64,000 bases of DNA from Megaustenia siamemsis (taxonomy: Eukaryota; Mollusca; Gastropoda; Stylommatophora; Ariophantidae), in the NCBI GenBank assembly GCA_032433765.1, contig JAVIAB010000059.1, positions 60,353,582-60,417,581 on the forward strand, written 5' to 3'. Position 1 is the stretch's first letter, and each line of letters starts with the position of its first letter. Shown here in pieces: positions 46,047 through 58,054 of this stretch. The position numbers were made by a program, and so were the translations under genes. The notes beneath the pieces were generated by a model, which saw only the letters and a program-made list of their open reading frames with translations, did no database searches and was not told the origin of the DNA.

Positions 46047-46636
46047 GACAATCCTGAAATAAGTGCAAAGTTTCAAATACTTCGGCACAATAATAACATC
46101 AGATAGAAGATGCACCGCATAAATAAAAAGCAGAACAGCTAAAATAGCATTTCAGAAAATGAAGAATATCTTATCCAACAAATCTATGTCAATAGAAGTG
46201 AGAAAAGGAGTTTATCGGTGCTATATAGAACCCATTTTGTCCTATGGATGCAAATCAAGAACAGTAGACAAATAAATGAGAAGACGGTTATAGGCCACAG
46301 AGATAGGATTTCTCAGAAGAATGTTGACAGTTTCTAAAAAGACCAATGAGGAAATTGTCAAAGAGGCCATCACGAAAAGGGAGCTCCTAAGAAACATCAG
46401 AAAGAAGCAATCAACATTTTTTCGGGCACATCATAAGAAGAGGAAAGTTGGAATATTTGAATACAACTGGCAAAATACAAGTAGAGAGAGATCGCGGACG
46501 ACGAAGAGAGAAGATACTAGATCGCTTGGTGTCATGGCATGGCAAATAGTCAACAACAGACTGATACAATGCACTGTAGATAGAAGATTGTGGAAGGACA
46601 TGATCACCTACGCCAACCGGTATGGCACATAATGAT
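46047..46636 (+). mobile_element. RTE2 3' fragment
   Basis: acttcggcacaataataaca.. through ..KKTNEEIVKEAITKRELLRN.. to ..tatggcacataatgatga. Frame breaks present. Confidence 0.77.
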
Positions 46637-46806
46637 GAGTTATATAGAGTGAAGTTATATAGAGTGCAGTTATATAGAGTGCAATTATATAGCGTGCAGT
46701 TATATAGAGTATATTTACATAAAGTATAGTTATATAGGTTGTATTTATATAGAGTATAGTTATATGAAGTGTGATTATATAGAGTTTACATATATAGAGT
46801 GTGGTG
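46637..46806. repeat. ~15-bp degenerate minisatellite
   Basis: Repeated agttatatagagtgc variants directly after the RTE2 tail. Confidence 0.85.
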
Positions 46807-46938
46807 TTAATACTGTCAAAGATAAGCAGTTTACAAGAAATATTAACATACATATAGATGAAGGGAAGGAGTAGTGGTGGACAGATATAGTTTGTAAGAC
46901 GGAAACAAATATAACGATTTCATTATACTCGTCTACAG

Positions 46939-47046
46939 GAATGCATCTGTGCAGACTCAGAAATCATATGCAGTTATCAAAGTTTCAAAGCGATGCCCCA
47001 GAAACTCTTTAACTATAGCTCCCAGTTGGCATCGTTAAACCTAGAT
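46939..47046 (+). CDS. LRR-D exon 3: LRRNT cap
   Basis: 108 bp, phase 0, acceptor gtctacag, donor gtaagt. Encodes ECICADSEIICSYQSFKAMP.. ending LASLNLD, with the C-x-C-x6-C pattern. The open frame continues by chance into the adjacent satellite, which is intron. Confidence 0.85.
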
Positions 47047-47099
47047 GTAAGTGATCATCTATTATTTATGATATTATTATATTTCTGTTATATTCCAGT

Positions 47100-48110
47100 A
47101 CTGGTAATTCTGTTTACAAACAGCAGCTGTGCTGTAGGGATAAGTGTGTTTACAAACAGCAGTTGTGTTGTAGGGATAAGTGTGTTTACAAACAGCAGTT
47201 GTGTTATAGGGATAAGTGTGTTTACAAACAGCAGTTGTGTTATATGGATAAGTGTGTTTACAAACAGCAGTTGTGTTGTAGGGATAAGTGTGTTCACAAA
47301 CAGCAGCTGTGTTGTAGGGGTAAGTGTGTTTAAAAACAGCAGCTGTGTTGTAACGTTAAGTGTGTCTACAAGTAGCTGTGTTGTAGGGATAAGTGTGTTT
47401 ACAAACAGCTGTTTTGTAGGGATAAGTGTGTTTCCAAACAGCAGCTATGTTGTAGGGATAAGTGTATTTATAAGCAGCAGTTGTGTTGTAGGGTTAAGTG
47501 TGTCTATAAGCAGCTGTGGTGTGGGGATAAGTGTGTCTACAAACAGAAGTTGTGTTATAGGGATAAGTGTGTTTACAAGCAGCAGTTGTGTTATAGGGAT
47601 AAGTGTGATTACAAGCAGCTGTGGTGTAGGGATAAGTGTATTTACAAACATCGGTTGTGTTATAGGGATAAGTGTGTCTACAAACAGCAGTTGTGTTATA
47701 GGGATACGTGTGTTTACAAACATCAGTTGTGTTATAGGGATAAGTGTGATTACAAGCAGCTGTGGTGTAGGGATAAGTGTGTTTACAAACAGCAGTTGTG
47801 TTATAGGGGTAAGTGTGTCTACAAGCAGCTGTGGTGTAGGGATAAGTGTGTTTACAAACATCAGTTGTGTTATAGGGATAAGTGTGTTTACAAACAGCAG
47901 TTGTGTTATAAGGATAAGTGTGTTTACATGCAGCTGTGGTGTAGGGATAAGTGTGTTTACAAACAGCAATTGTGTTATAGGGATAAGTGTGTTTACAAAC
48001 AGCAGTTGTGTTATAGGGATAAGTTTGTTTACAAACAGCTGTGTTGTAGGGATACGTGTGTTTACAAACAACTGTGTTGGAAGGATACGTGTGTCTACAA
48101 ACAGCTGTGA
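47100..48110. repeat. 36-bp satellite in LRR-D intron 3
   Basis: Roughly 28 units of ttgtgttatagggataagtg/tgtttacaaacagcag with 33- and 36-bp variants. The period is a multiple of three, so long repetitive frames stay open on both strands. Confidence 0.95.
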
Positions 48111-48592
48111 TGCAGGAATAACTGTTTACGAACAACAGCTGTGTTGCAGAGATAACTTTTTACAAACAACAGCTGTGATGCAGGAATAACTGTTTACAAA
48201 CAACAGCTGTGTTGCAGAGATAACTTTTTACAAACAACAGTTGTGTTGCAGGGATAACTTTTTACAAACAACAGTTGTGTTGCAGGGATAACTTTTTACA
48301 AACAACAGCTGTGTTGCAGGGATAACTGTTTACAAACAACAGCTGTGTTGCAGGGATAACTGTTTACAAACAACAGCTGTGTTGCAGTGATAACTTTTTA
48401 CAAACAACAGTTGTGTTGCAGGAATAACTGTTTACAAACAACAGCTGTGTTGCAGAGATAACTTTTTACAAACAACAGCTGTGTTGCAGGGATAACTGTT
48501 TACAAACAACAGCTGTGTTGCAGAGATAACTGTTTACAAACAGCAGCTGTGTTGCAGAGATAACTGTTTACAAACAACAGCTGTGTTGCACT
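48111..48592. repeat. 34-bp satellite, related to the adjacent 36-bp array
   Basis: About 14 units of tttacaaacaacagctgtgt/tgcagggataactg. A two-base loss relative to the 36-bp unit changes the period and closes the frames. Confidence 0.95.
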
Positions 48593-49190
48593 AATATCAA
48601 GGAAAAAAAAACAATTAAGGATGTTAACCCGAAGAAATACGTTGAAAATATATTTGCACATGGCAACAGGGAAAACACTACATTATACCAATAATACCAA
48701 ATTCCTTAGAGGATCCATTGTGCTTGACGGCATTGGTTCTGTATTTTTACTTTTATTCTTTTATGCGGACCTCTGTTGTTAGTGATGAGTTCACGTTCTC
48801 ATTCGTGTTGTTGTCTCTGTATAAGATGTTGAGGATCTTACTGTAACACGTGATTTATATTGCTTGTATCTTCTTTCTGAACATTGCATTGTCACACACT
48901 TAAAGGTAACGCTAAATAATGCAGCGGCACTAGCAACAAGAAGATCACCAACTAACCACTGCTCAATGGTCGCATCAACGAACCAACTTGATGTAGTGTT
49001 AAATAGTCTAGTCGGAAAGACAACTTTAACATTTGGGAAAACTTCAGCAGAGAGCATAGATTGACACAAAACTAAAACACAGGACAGATTATAATTTATC
49101 AAACGTGTGTGCTTAGAAAATGTCTATTTGGGCCGTAAACCTAGACTAATGTTGCAGGGTTAGAAAAATTGTTAAGTGATTGTAAATCTG
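48593..49190. other. LRR-D intron 3, unassigned part
   Basis: No repeat or gene recognised. Confidence 0.4.
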
Positions 49191-49194
49191 CGCT

Positions 49195-49505
49195 GTCTCA
49201 CTAAAATAATGAACATCGCATAAATGGCAAGACACAGTGACCTACTAAAATTCCTGCAACGTGCTAAACAACCATCCATCTTAGCAACACTTAGGAGTAG
49301 GAGTTGCTCGGATCATGGAGAAGGAAAGACAACAATCGTGTTGCAAAACAATTATTGTTTGGAGAGTTTCTGTACGGAAAGATAGCAAAAGGAAGACCCG
49401 TCCTGGGATATAAGAATGTTTACTCTTGTACTCTGATAGAATGCTCTACAACGAAAGAGATAAGGAGAATCTGTCGACAGATAGTAGTACATAAAACAAA
49501 CATTT
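49195..49505 (+). mobile_element. Non-LTR retrotransposon 3' fragment
   Basis: One frame reads RVAKQLLFGEFLYGKIAKGR then PVLGYKN, the C-terminal style of an RTE/CR1-type RT (..PKQLLFGEL..GKR..G...RYKD). Weak and broken. Confidence 0.5.
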
Positions 49506-49639
49506 GAGACGGGAAATCTGACCAACCACCACAAATACACCCAGTGGATTCCGTGCTTGGTCCTGTCATTTCAATATCAGCAGAATCACTTGTGAAAGAA
49601 GCTGTCCAGTAAAACAACATACAGATTAATATTTGATAA

Positions 49640-50330
49640 GTATATTTTTAAAATGTTGACAATTAATATTGTGTACTTCCAGCTATTTGTCGAGACTTTA
49701 ATCAAGTGTTGATTGTCCTGCTACACTCATTGGTGACTTGATTTAGTTTATTAAAATAGTTGATGAAAATATTCGCTTGTTGGTGTTCAAACAATGGCGT
49801 CTGCATAACAGAGGTTAAATTAAGATTATCCGTCGGCCGACACTGTCCCTACAAGGGTCGCCAGATTTGTATTTCGGTCGTTAATTGACTCCAGTAAAGG
49901 AAAATGTTGACACTAGGCTTACTGAAGGCCCTGAACTAATGTGAGGTTCTGTCTAACGATTAATAAACATTGTGCTGATTGTTCTTGAACGTAGACATTA
50001 TTTTGACAAACTTCTGTAGGCCCATGTCTAACACTGTTACAGATATTGTCTTTTAGCAATTGCATCAACATCAGTAGCAATGTCATTGTTACTATCACCT
50101 ACCTAGCTTGTTCGTATTGAAACGTGTCCGCAGTGGCAGGTGCTCTAAATTTGTCTCTCTCCTGCACGAATTCCACAGCAACTGCTGTAAACTATTTTAC
50201 CGTCTCGTCTGTGCCATGATGCACCGATTTTCTTCTTTATTTTTCTTTGACACGCATACCTGGTTCCTACTAAGTGTTTTGATGAGCATAAGAATAGTTG
50301 TGGTGGACTCTTAACACAGAAGTGGGAAGA
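49640..50330. other. LRR-D intron 3, unassigned part
   Basis: No gene or repeat recognised. Confidence 0.35.
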
Positions 50331-50480
50331 CTCATTACAGAACGATAGGTAGAGTCACCTTTGTCTACGTCCCTGACCATGTACGGGGAAATGAAAGATC
50401 GGACAGATTGGCTAGCTGTGCTGTCATTGAAGGCAGTCAACCAATGTAATCTGTCTATTGACCTTTCGAGCCATTGCCGG
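50331..50480 (+). mobile_element. LINE-H RNase H fragment
   Basis: Encodes RVTFVYVPDH then RGNERSDRLASCAVIEGSQP, matching the LINE-H copy at 11.8 kb. Confidence 0.65.
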
Positions 50481-50534
50481 TCCATAGCGCGTAGACCAAG
50501 ATACTCCTTATCTAAATTTTTATTCTAGCAGTTT

Positions 50535-50795
50535 TTATTTCTTTTAAAGATATTTTATCAAATCTCGCCATTTGTCTCTGTTCTGTGCAAGCAGTTCTAT
50601 CTCATTGAAGGATCCGATTCCTGCTGCTCTTGCCTCTCTCATCAATGTTCTTCTCATTGTCTCTCTAGGTCTTCTTCTTTTCCTCTTACCTGTTGTTTCC
50701 CACATGAGGGCGTGCTTTGCTATTCGGTTATTATCTCTTCTCATCACATGCCAACAGATGACAATGTAATCAGTCAGACATAATTCATGCCGAAA
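50535..50795 (-). mobile_element. Non-LTR retrotransposon C-terminal fragment
   Basis: The minus strand is open for 85 codons: CWHVMRRDNNRIAKHALMWE, TTGKRKRRRPRETMRRTLMR, ELLAQNRDKWRDLIKYL, the classic end of a non-LTR RT ORF. Confidence 0.75.
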
Positions 50796-50995
50796 GGGCA
50801 CATGATTGCGACAAATATGAGTTTACGTCTCTCCTTCGGATGAAAGAAGTCGGAGTTAAGATATTGCACACACAGAATCCAGGGTTTAGTGGGCGCAAAA
50901 GAAGACTTATCAACAAACACAGAACTGGATGGAATCTGAGGATGGACATGTTCAAAGTGCAATGATGATAACCCACAAATAGCTCAAATAAGTCA
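50796..50995 (+). mobile_element. LINE-H 3' fragment
   Basis: gtctctccttcggatgaaag, gaagacttatcaacaaacac, atgatgataacccacaaata; it may be the continuation of the 50331-50480 piece, split by the insertion between them. Confidence 0.65.
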
Positions 50996-51359
50996 ATGAT
51001 CTGGTTCCATCCTCGCTACGATGATCATCTAAAGCCCATTATGTCGTTTTATATAACCAGAATATTGCCCTTATTTTTGCTATGTTTTATAGCAACCAAA
51101 TCTTTAAATAACTGTAATTGTTATTTAAATAAATATTTGTTCTTTTCTCTGTTTGTAATACAGATTGGGTAACCCACAAGCAATGGCCACAAATTCTGGA
51201 TTGAAAGTTATGCAAATTTTACGTGGAAACAAATCATTTATAATTTTCGTCTATTAAAAGGTCCTCGTATTTTACAATTAAAATATTTCATTTTTTGACT
51301 ACTTAATGATAAGGGGACATGTGTTGACCACTTTCTAAAATATTATCTCTTTTCAACAG

Positions 51360-52639
51360 GGAAATCAGATCACAACAATACCAGCTGGAAGTCTACCGGG
51401 GAATCTCTCAGGCATTTCCTTAGAGGGTGACCCTATCGAGACCATAGATGACACCGCCTTTGACGAGTCCATCTACACACTACAGGAAGTATCCTTCGTA
51501 GGTGCTCGGTTTATTCAAATCCCTCAAGCCATGTTTCATTTGAAGACTGTCACAAGTTTACAAATTTACGAAACCAACATTCTTGTGTGGAATGAAGATG
51601 GCATGAGCCAGTTCGGCTCGACATTACAGACACTTATTCTAAGTAGTGTCGGGTTAACATCGTGGCCGACGTGGATGAAGTCAATGACTAATTTGACAGA
51701 TTTAATTATTGCTGGATGTTCCATCTCCACCATCCCAGACGATGCTTTTGTAAAAGTAGCCAACAGCTTAAAAACTGTAGATCTTTCTAATAACAGTTTA
51801 ACTAAACTCCCACAGTCGATGTCAAAGTTGACCGCCTTAACCACGTTAACACTAAATTACAACAGAATTGTTGACGTGACCTGGCTAGCACAATCAAGCC
51901 GCCTTAGTATTTTGTATATTGATAACAACAAAATAACAGATGCAAAAATACTAAGCAATGTTTTAAGAATTTGTGCACAAACACTCAGTATTTTTACAAT
52001 TCAAAACAACGCACTCATGTCCATTCCAGAGTTATCGTTCTTGACACAGATATCGTATCTCAACTTTAACTTCAACCACCTAACTGACGCTACTTCTGGA
52101 TCATTTGCTGATAAAACAACGGAATTAGATTTTGAAAACAATTTGCTGCCCTCTATTCCAAGTGTCATAACTAACCTGAACCACATAACCGGCTTATTTC
52201 TCAGCTCAAACAACATACAAGTGTTTCAAGGATCTCAAATACCGACTTCCATGCAAGTGTTAGATTTAAGCTATAACTCAATATCCCAGTTGACCCGAAC
52301 CAGCTTCCCTAATAATTCGAGCATATATAGCCTGACCTTAAGTGGCAACCCGTTACTACAATTACTCCCGACGCCTTTAGCAATCTTCCTCTCCTTACAC
52401 AACTAAACATTCAGAATACTAAACTAACCCGTCTACCTCCAGCTATTACTTCTCTGACAAAATTAAATTTTGTGGACTTTTCTAACAGCAAAAGTCTAGT
52501 ATGTACGTGTCAAGAAAAGAGTTTAAGGCCCTTTATTGTCTCCCTTGGTTTCTACAACGTTTTAGGAAATTGTGGGATGACAAATGTTTCCCATTTCTTT
52601 GAAGCGTTGAGTCCAGATTGTCCTGAGTATGAGATATAG
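51360..52639 (+). pseudogene. LRR-D exon 4: LRR/LRRCT with one-base deletion
   Basis: Starts after acceptor cttttcaacag with GNQITTIPAGS and is 1280 bp to its terminal TAG, one base short of the 1281 bp in LRR-C. The frame is open through about 14 LRRs up to near 52357, where cta-caattactcccgacg lacks one base against the paralogues; translation would then stop at 52406. Beyond the break the second frame restores DAFSNLPLLTQL.., LVCTCQEKSLRPF, GNCGM and PDCPEYEI. A poly(A) signal AATAAA lies at 52720-52725. The lesion may be real or a base-call error; the rest of the gene, including promoter and splice sites, looks sound. Confidence 0.78.
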
Positions 52640-52939
52640 TGAGAACCTTCATGCAAGTTAATTTTCCATATATAATTGTGTGAATACTGTTTTGACATTT
52701 TTATATATTCCAATTAATTAATAAACTGAGTTGTATTTTATTTTAAACAGATAACATCCTTTCACTAAGACAAGTACACAATGTTTTATTGATATGAAAG
52801 CAAATAAACATTATATTTCTTTTGTTATTCGTATGCAATCTCCTTAGTTTGCAACTTTGTCGTGCGCAAAGTAGCAGGCATCAATCAATAAACCTGTTCC
52901 GACTACTACTATCTTTACAACACGTATTACAATTGCTGG

Positions 52940-53110
52940 TCTATGTCGGGGGGCTCTCGATAGGACCAGGGGGATAAAGCAGTCGCCACGACGTGTGAGA
53001 CTAATGATTTTTATTTCACCCACAATAGAAAAAATCCTTTCTGCCTACCGCGGTTTTCGAACACAGTACGCCTGCTTTTCAGCCAGGGAAACAGTGGATT
53101 TCGCTGTATG
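52940..53110 (-). mobile_element. SINE IV, second copy
   Basis: gtcggggggctctcgatagg, cgccacgacgtgtgagacta and cgcggttttcgaac match the 30.6-kb copy inverted. Confidence 0.65.
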
Positions 53111-53544
53111 GTAACTCGCATCTCATGCTAAACGTGTTCAGTGTAATCAAATTACGGCACGTAAACTGGTGATAGGCTGGACGTTCTTATCTTGTACTAG
53201 ATCAACATCTTTAGATGCAGTTTTCGCTTTATTACCATGTTTATTATAGAGAAAAATCACCGTTGATCGTTAGTTGATGACACGAGGGAGTGTTACCGCA
53301 AGCTCCTCGGCGAGGTCAGCCAAGGGCTTTTCAAATTTATAATTCTGTACTACAATACTTCTCAATATTAATGTTCAGCATAATTGTGACAGTGATCTCT
53401 GCAATATGTGCCACTTTGGCACGCAAGGTTTCTGTTTTTGAGATTGTAGTTCTGCCCTACGTGCCGTCTTCGGCTCGAAAGTACTATAGATAGATAGATA
53501 GATAATTGTAACAGGACACAGATACGTTATTATTGAGTTATTGG

Positions 53545-53705
53545 TTATTTGCTGGTCATCATCATTGCACTCCGAACATGTCCATAGGTACTCAGATCAC
53601 CTACTTAGGAAGTCTCGTAGTGTCCAGTGACTGACGAATCCAGTTCTGTGTTGGTTGATTAATCTTCTTACACGCCACTAAGTTTCTCGTGTCTGGCACA
53701 GATAC
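53545..53705 (-). mobile_element. LINE-H 3' fragment
   Basis: Inverted: tgcactccgaacatgtccat, gtgtccagtgactgacgaat, cacgccactaagtttctcgt match LINE-H. Confidence 0.65.
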
Positions 53706-54029
53706 TATTTACAATGAAAGAGTTCCGACCTTAGTTAGGAGGAATTACCATGTCAATATCCCGATACATTCTATAACTTCAACTCCATTTTATTATAATC
53801 CCAAGTCGTCTTCGACCATTCATATCTTCCATTACATACTCTTACTCTTTAATTCATTATTAATATAAACGTAACCCTCATTACAACAGTCTTTGTGGTG
53901 TCGACATTTACAACATTTCTAGAAAGTGTGTTTTTTTTCGAACGACGAGGTTTTAATCTACTGCAATTTATGTTAGTAATGCTTGAAATAATGAAAGGAT
54001 ACCTAAATGAAAGCAACATTTCAAGTTGT

Positions 54030-54350
54030 GTGACCCTCTCAGGAAAGTAGAAGTTTGGTCCTTTTTTCTGTATTTCATAACCTTGGGGTCGGTTGGAGCC
54101 CTACTGACTGGCTTCGTCAATTTTCTTCATTTAACTATTATTTGAGACTGTATTGTCTATGACTGCTCAATCTTTAATGTTATCTTCCCATCTTTTTCTC
54201 TGCTTACCTCGCGTTCATGCTTCGATTACAGTTCCTTGAAGAATATTCTTTGTTAGACCATACGATCAACTTACGTGTTCAAAACCACTCATTGTGAGCG
54301 TCTTTACAATAATGAAAAGATCAACAGGTACTTCGATTGCTTGTTGTATT
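54030..54350 (-). mobile_element. RTE-like 3' fragment
   Basis: The minus strand contains NARQRKRWEDNIKD, a conserved tract near the C-terminus of many RTE-type ORFs, with flanking stops. Confidence 0.55.
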
Positions 54351-54370
54351 TTTTGCGATCCTTTTTGTTT

Positions 54371-55258
54371 CTTCTACAGTTTAAGTAAGCGATGCCTCAA
54401 ATCTTTTAGTTACTACTTTACTTCCATAGTTCTATTTTCTTCTACAGTTTAAGTAAGTGATGCCTCAAATCTTTTAGTTACTACTTTACTTCCATAGTTC
54501 TATTTTCTTCTACAGTTTAAGTAAGTGATGCCTCAAATCTTTGGTTACTACTTTATTTCCATAGTTCTATTTTCTTCTACAGTTTAAGTAAGTGATGCCT
54601 CAAATCTTTTAGTTACTACTTTACTTCCATAGTTCTATTTTCTTCTACAGTTTAAGTAAGCGATGCCTCAAATCTTTTAGTTACTACTTTACTTCCATAG
54701 TTCTATTTTCTTCTACAGTTTAAGTAAGTGATGCCTCAAATCTTTGGTTACTACTTTATTTCCATAGTTCTATTTTCTTCTACAGTTTAATTAAGTGATG
54801 CCTCAAATCTTTTAGTTACTACTTTACTTCCATAGTTCTATTTTCTTCTACAGTTTAAGTAAGCGATGCCTCAAATCTTTTAGTTACTACTTTACTTCCA
54901 TAGTTGTATTTTCTTCTACAGTTTAAGTAAGTGATGCCTCAAATCTTTTAGTTACTACTTTATTTCCATAGTTCTATTTTCTTCTACAGTTTAAGTAAGT
55001 GATGCCTCAAATCTTTTAGTTACTACTTTACTTCCATATTTCTATTTTCTTCTACAGTTTAAGTAAGCGATGCCTCAAATCTTTAGTTACTACTTTACTT
55101 CCATAGTTGTATTTTCTTCTACAGTTTAAGTAAGTGATGCCTCAAATCTTTTAGTTACTACTTTATTTCCATAGTTCTATTTTCTTCTACAGTTTAAGTA
55201 AGCGATGCCTCAAATCTTTTAGTTACTACTTTACTTCTATATTTCTATTTTCTTCTGT
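54371..55258. repeat. 68-bp satellite, about 13 copies
   Basis: Landmark cttctacagtttaagtaag recurs every 67-69 bp (54371, 54439, 54507, 54574 ...). Each unit holds a pyrimidine tract plus CAG (tattttcttctacag) and gtaag, resembling splice acceptor and donor sequences. Confidence 0.94.
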
Positions 55259-55624
55259 AGCTTTGCTGTAATGGTCTATGTATCGCAATCGTAGAGACTA
55301 AATGTTATAACATGGACAGGCATTATATTATTATATCTTCATCAAACTAGCCAAGAGTGGAGTACTTGTCTCTCCATGTAGGTTATCATCTATTTCTTCA
55401 TATTTCTACTCTAACCAGCTTTCATTTTTGCCCCTTACTTCTTCGAATGTAATGGCTTTAGTGACATGTTGTCTGGGGCATATCAACAATTGTTAAGGCA
55501 TATATTAAGTGGGTTACATTACAATATGTTATAATATGAGTTCAAAAGTTATCAACACTATTTTTAAGCGATACAAGCATATTACAAAGGAACATATACG
55601 GGTACAGCTCGGAAATTATTTTGT

Positions 55625-56280
55625 TTTAAATTCTGACATTGATTAATTTATTTAATATCTTTTGGGGCTGAATACGGCGCATAAGGCAGAAGCCATAGTT
55701 CCGTGTCTTGCGGTTCGCTGGTGCCTGTTTTAATTCTTGGCTGTTTGTGAGACCCATAGTTCTCTTTGATGATAGTTCTACGTTTGGTTTCTTTAGGTCT
55801 TCCTCGTTTTTTTTTACCTTACAGTGGTGTCGCAATATGATTCCTGGTAAGGTTGCTTTCTGGTATCCATTCTGAGAAGTAGCCATGGTAATTCCAGCGA
55901 CGTTTCCTAAAATTGTTGGATACACAGTTTTGATTAGTTTCTTGTCTTATTTCTGTAGTTGGTTTAAGGTCTGACCATCAGATATTTAACAATCTTCGAA
56001 GACATTTATTCTCAGAAGCGTTTAGTCTTTGATCTTGAGCCTTTTTATTCCAGCTCCGTCACCCGAAAGTTGTTACTGGAATCACACATGAATGAAAGGT
56101 CTCGAGTTTTGTGTGGTTGCTGAATGTCTTTGATTTCCAATATTTCAGAGTTTATTTAACAGCGTTTGTCGCCAAAGCGATTCTGACATTTATTTTAGTC
56201 TTTGTATCGCCTGTTGTTGACTTACTACTTCCAAGGTAGTAGAAATTGTAGACCATTTCAAGAATTTGTTCATATAGTTG
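55625..56280 (-). mobile_element. RTE-like RT 3' fragment
   Basis: Across two frames the minus strand reads SKTFSNHTKLETFHSCVIPV, ENKCLRRLLN, then GKKKRGRPKETKRRTIIKEN and NYGFCLMRRIQPQKI, the thumb and C-terminal end of a non-LTR RT distinct from RTE1-3. Confidence 0.65.
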
Positions 56281-56554
56281 TAATAAATATTTATAAAATG
56301 TAAACTGAAAGCAAGTTAACTATATACTCTTACAAAAATAATAAACATTATTAATAATTCGCTAATATTTTTATTCACCATTAAAAAGGGGATATATTAA
56401 GCGAAGTCTTATAATGTTTGATACATTTCATTCAATGCTATTACCAGTCTCAAATAATGACACAACTATGTTTAGTCGTAACACATTTTTCTATTAGTTG
56501 AGATAATGTGTACATGATGTATCATTTATATCTTTAAAATAAATAAATTGCACC

Positions 56555-56794
56555 TTCACGTCACATGGCATACAGGGAATATGGTGTTAGTGACTATAAT
56601 TTGTATAGACCTTCGGCACATGATTTTTGGGGTAATGTGGTCGGTATTACGCCGTAGCGCTTTGCTTTCAGAAGTAAAAATGTCAGCACCCATTGAAGGC
56701 TGCGTGAGCCTTTAAGCCGTCGATTTCAGGATCGAACCCGACCTCTTGTCATTAGTAGTCCAGTTCACTAACCACTGAGCTATCACGCCTCCCA
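56555..56794 (-). mobile_element. SINE I, diverged
   Basis: cttcacgtcacatggcatac.. to ..ccactgagctatcacgcctc; several substitutions suggest an older insertion. It ends about 70 bp upstream of the LRR-E promoter motif. Confidence 0.75.
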
Positions 56795-56861
56795 TTGTTT
56801 GTAAGTTAGATTCAGGTGATAAATAAATAATTCCATCCTAAGAAACGTGTTTTGATTAAAC

Positions 56862-56999
56862 TTGAAAACCCCTGCATTGGTGTGTACAGCTGTTTGTAAA
56901 AAAAAAATCATCTTGCACTTATCTGAAATTAATCGGGGTCGACAAAAAGCCACGATTTGTAGCGTCAACAGGTGTGTAGTAAAGTTGTTTTTTGAATTG
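56862..56999 (+). promoter_or_regulatory. LRR-E promoter motif and leader exon 1
   Basis: TTGAAAACCCCTG at 56862-56874; the leader (about 56935-56999) contains GTAGCGTCAACAGGTGTGTA and ends in donor gtaagt. The initiator is less like TCAGT (aatcggggtc) than in A, B and D. Confidence 0.65.
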
Positions 57000-57089
57000 G
57001 TAAGTAATGGTTAGGTAATATTGTATAATTAACATTAACTTTTTACTGTCCTCATTTTGAAAAATAATTTATTATTATTTCATCATCAT

Positions 57090-57668
57090 TATTATCAGCA
57101 TCGATTGCCATCTCCACAACGAAGGTTGGCTACCATGGAGCGCCATTCTGCTCTGTCTCTTGCTTTGATGGTGCAGGTTGTAAACGGCTGATTTGTCCAT
57201 CTTTTGCTGTTACTCGTCCATGTTAGTCTTGGTCTGCCTGTGCCTATTTACTCTGCGTTTTCCCCTCCAAAATTACTTTTAGTAGGCTGTTGTGTCTTTT
57301 AACATAACCCCAAAATCGCATTTGTCTTGTTTGAATTGTGTTTAGTACTTCATTTTTAGTTGTTTTAGGACTTCATCGTTTGTTCTCGTTTCTTTCAATC
57401 CAATTCTACCTATTCTTCTATACATCCACATTTCAAAGGTATCAATTCTCTGCTCTGTTTTCTTGCCTAATGTCCATGTTTCTGCACCATATAGTAATAT
57501 TGAGAAGATATAGCATTTTGATATTCTTAGTTTAAGCTTGGAATTATTTGTTTTGATGTTAGTATGTTCTTCATGACATTAAAATTACTTTTTGCCATTC
57601 CTATTCTTTTGTTTATTTCAGTTGTACATTTTCCATCACTGGTTATAGTATAGCCAAGGTAGTTGTCT
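57090..57668 (-). mobile_element. RTE3 fragment in LRR-E leader intron
   Basis: Inverted copy from the family tail region (catcatcattattatcagca) to the NYLGYTITSDGKCTTEINKR thumb segment; frames broken. Confidence 0.78.
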
Positions 57669-58054
57669 GATAAAAACAAATGAGGGGTAAGGAGCACAGA
57701 AAAAAAAGGTATAGAAGAGAACACCGAAGTGTCTCATAAGGGACTAGATGCTATTTATAGTTCTTCTCTTCTAGTGAAGGAGAAGAACTCCTCCATTTGT
57801 TTTATTGTACCCCACTCTCAGACATCTCACTCTTACCGCCTTTTGAGCACCTGTTAGTCTACTGTTCTATTATTTCTCCTTTGTGTTTGCACACTGACCC
57901 CTGTGTGCACTCCTCTGGTTCTGTGTGCATTTGCGCACATTTCTGCACAATTCACGACAGCCACACTTTTGTTACCATTTCCTTTTCATACACACAGGGT
58001 AGACATTTTTATTTTCGTTAACATACTTCGAATATTTTGTTTTGGATGTTTCGT

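Noticed and set aside
47445..48135. 200-codon repetitive frames on the opposite strand and in a second plus frame
   Set aside because: Same satellite read in other frames; no start context or non-repetitive part.
46993..48189. 398-codon open frame on the plus strand
   Set aside because: Only its first ~18 codons are the LRR-D cap exon; the rest is a 36-bp satellite that stays open because its period is a multiple of three. A gtaagt donor ends the exon at 47046.
54371..55258. CRISPR-like array
   Set aside because: Units are directly tandem without unique spacers, and the DNA is eukaryotic.
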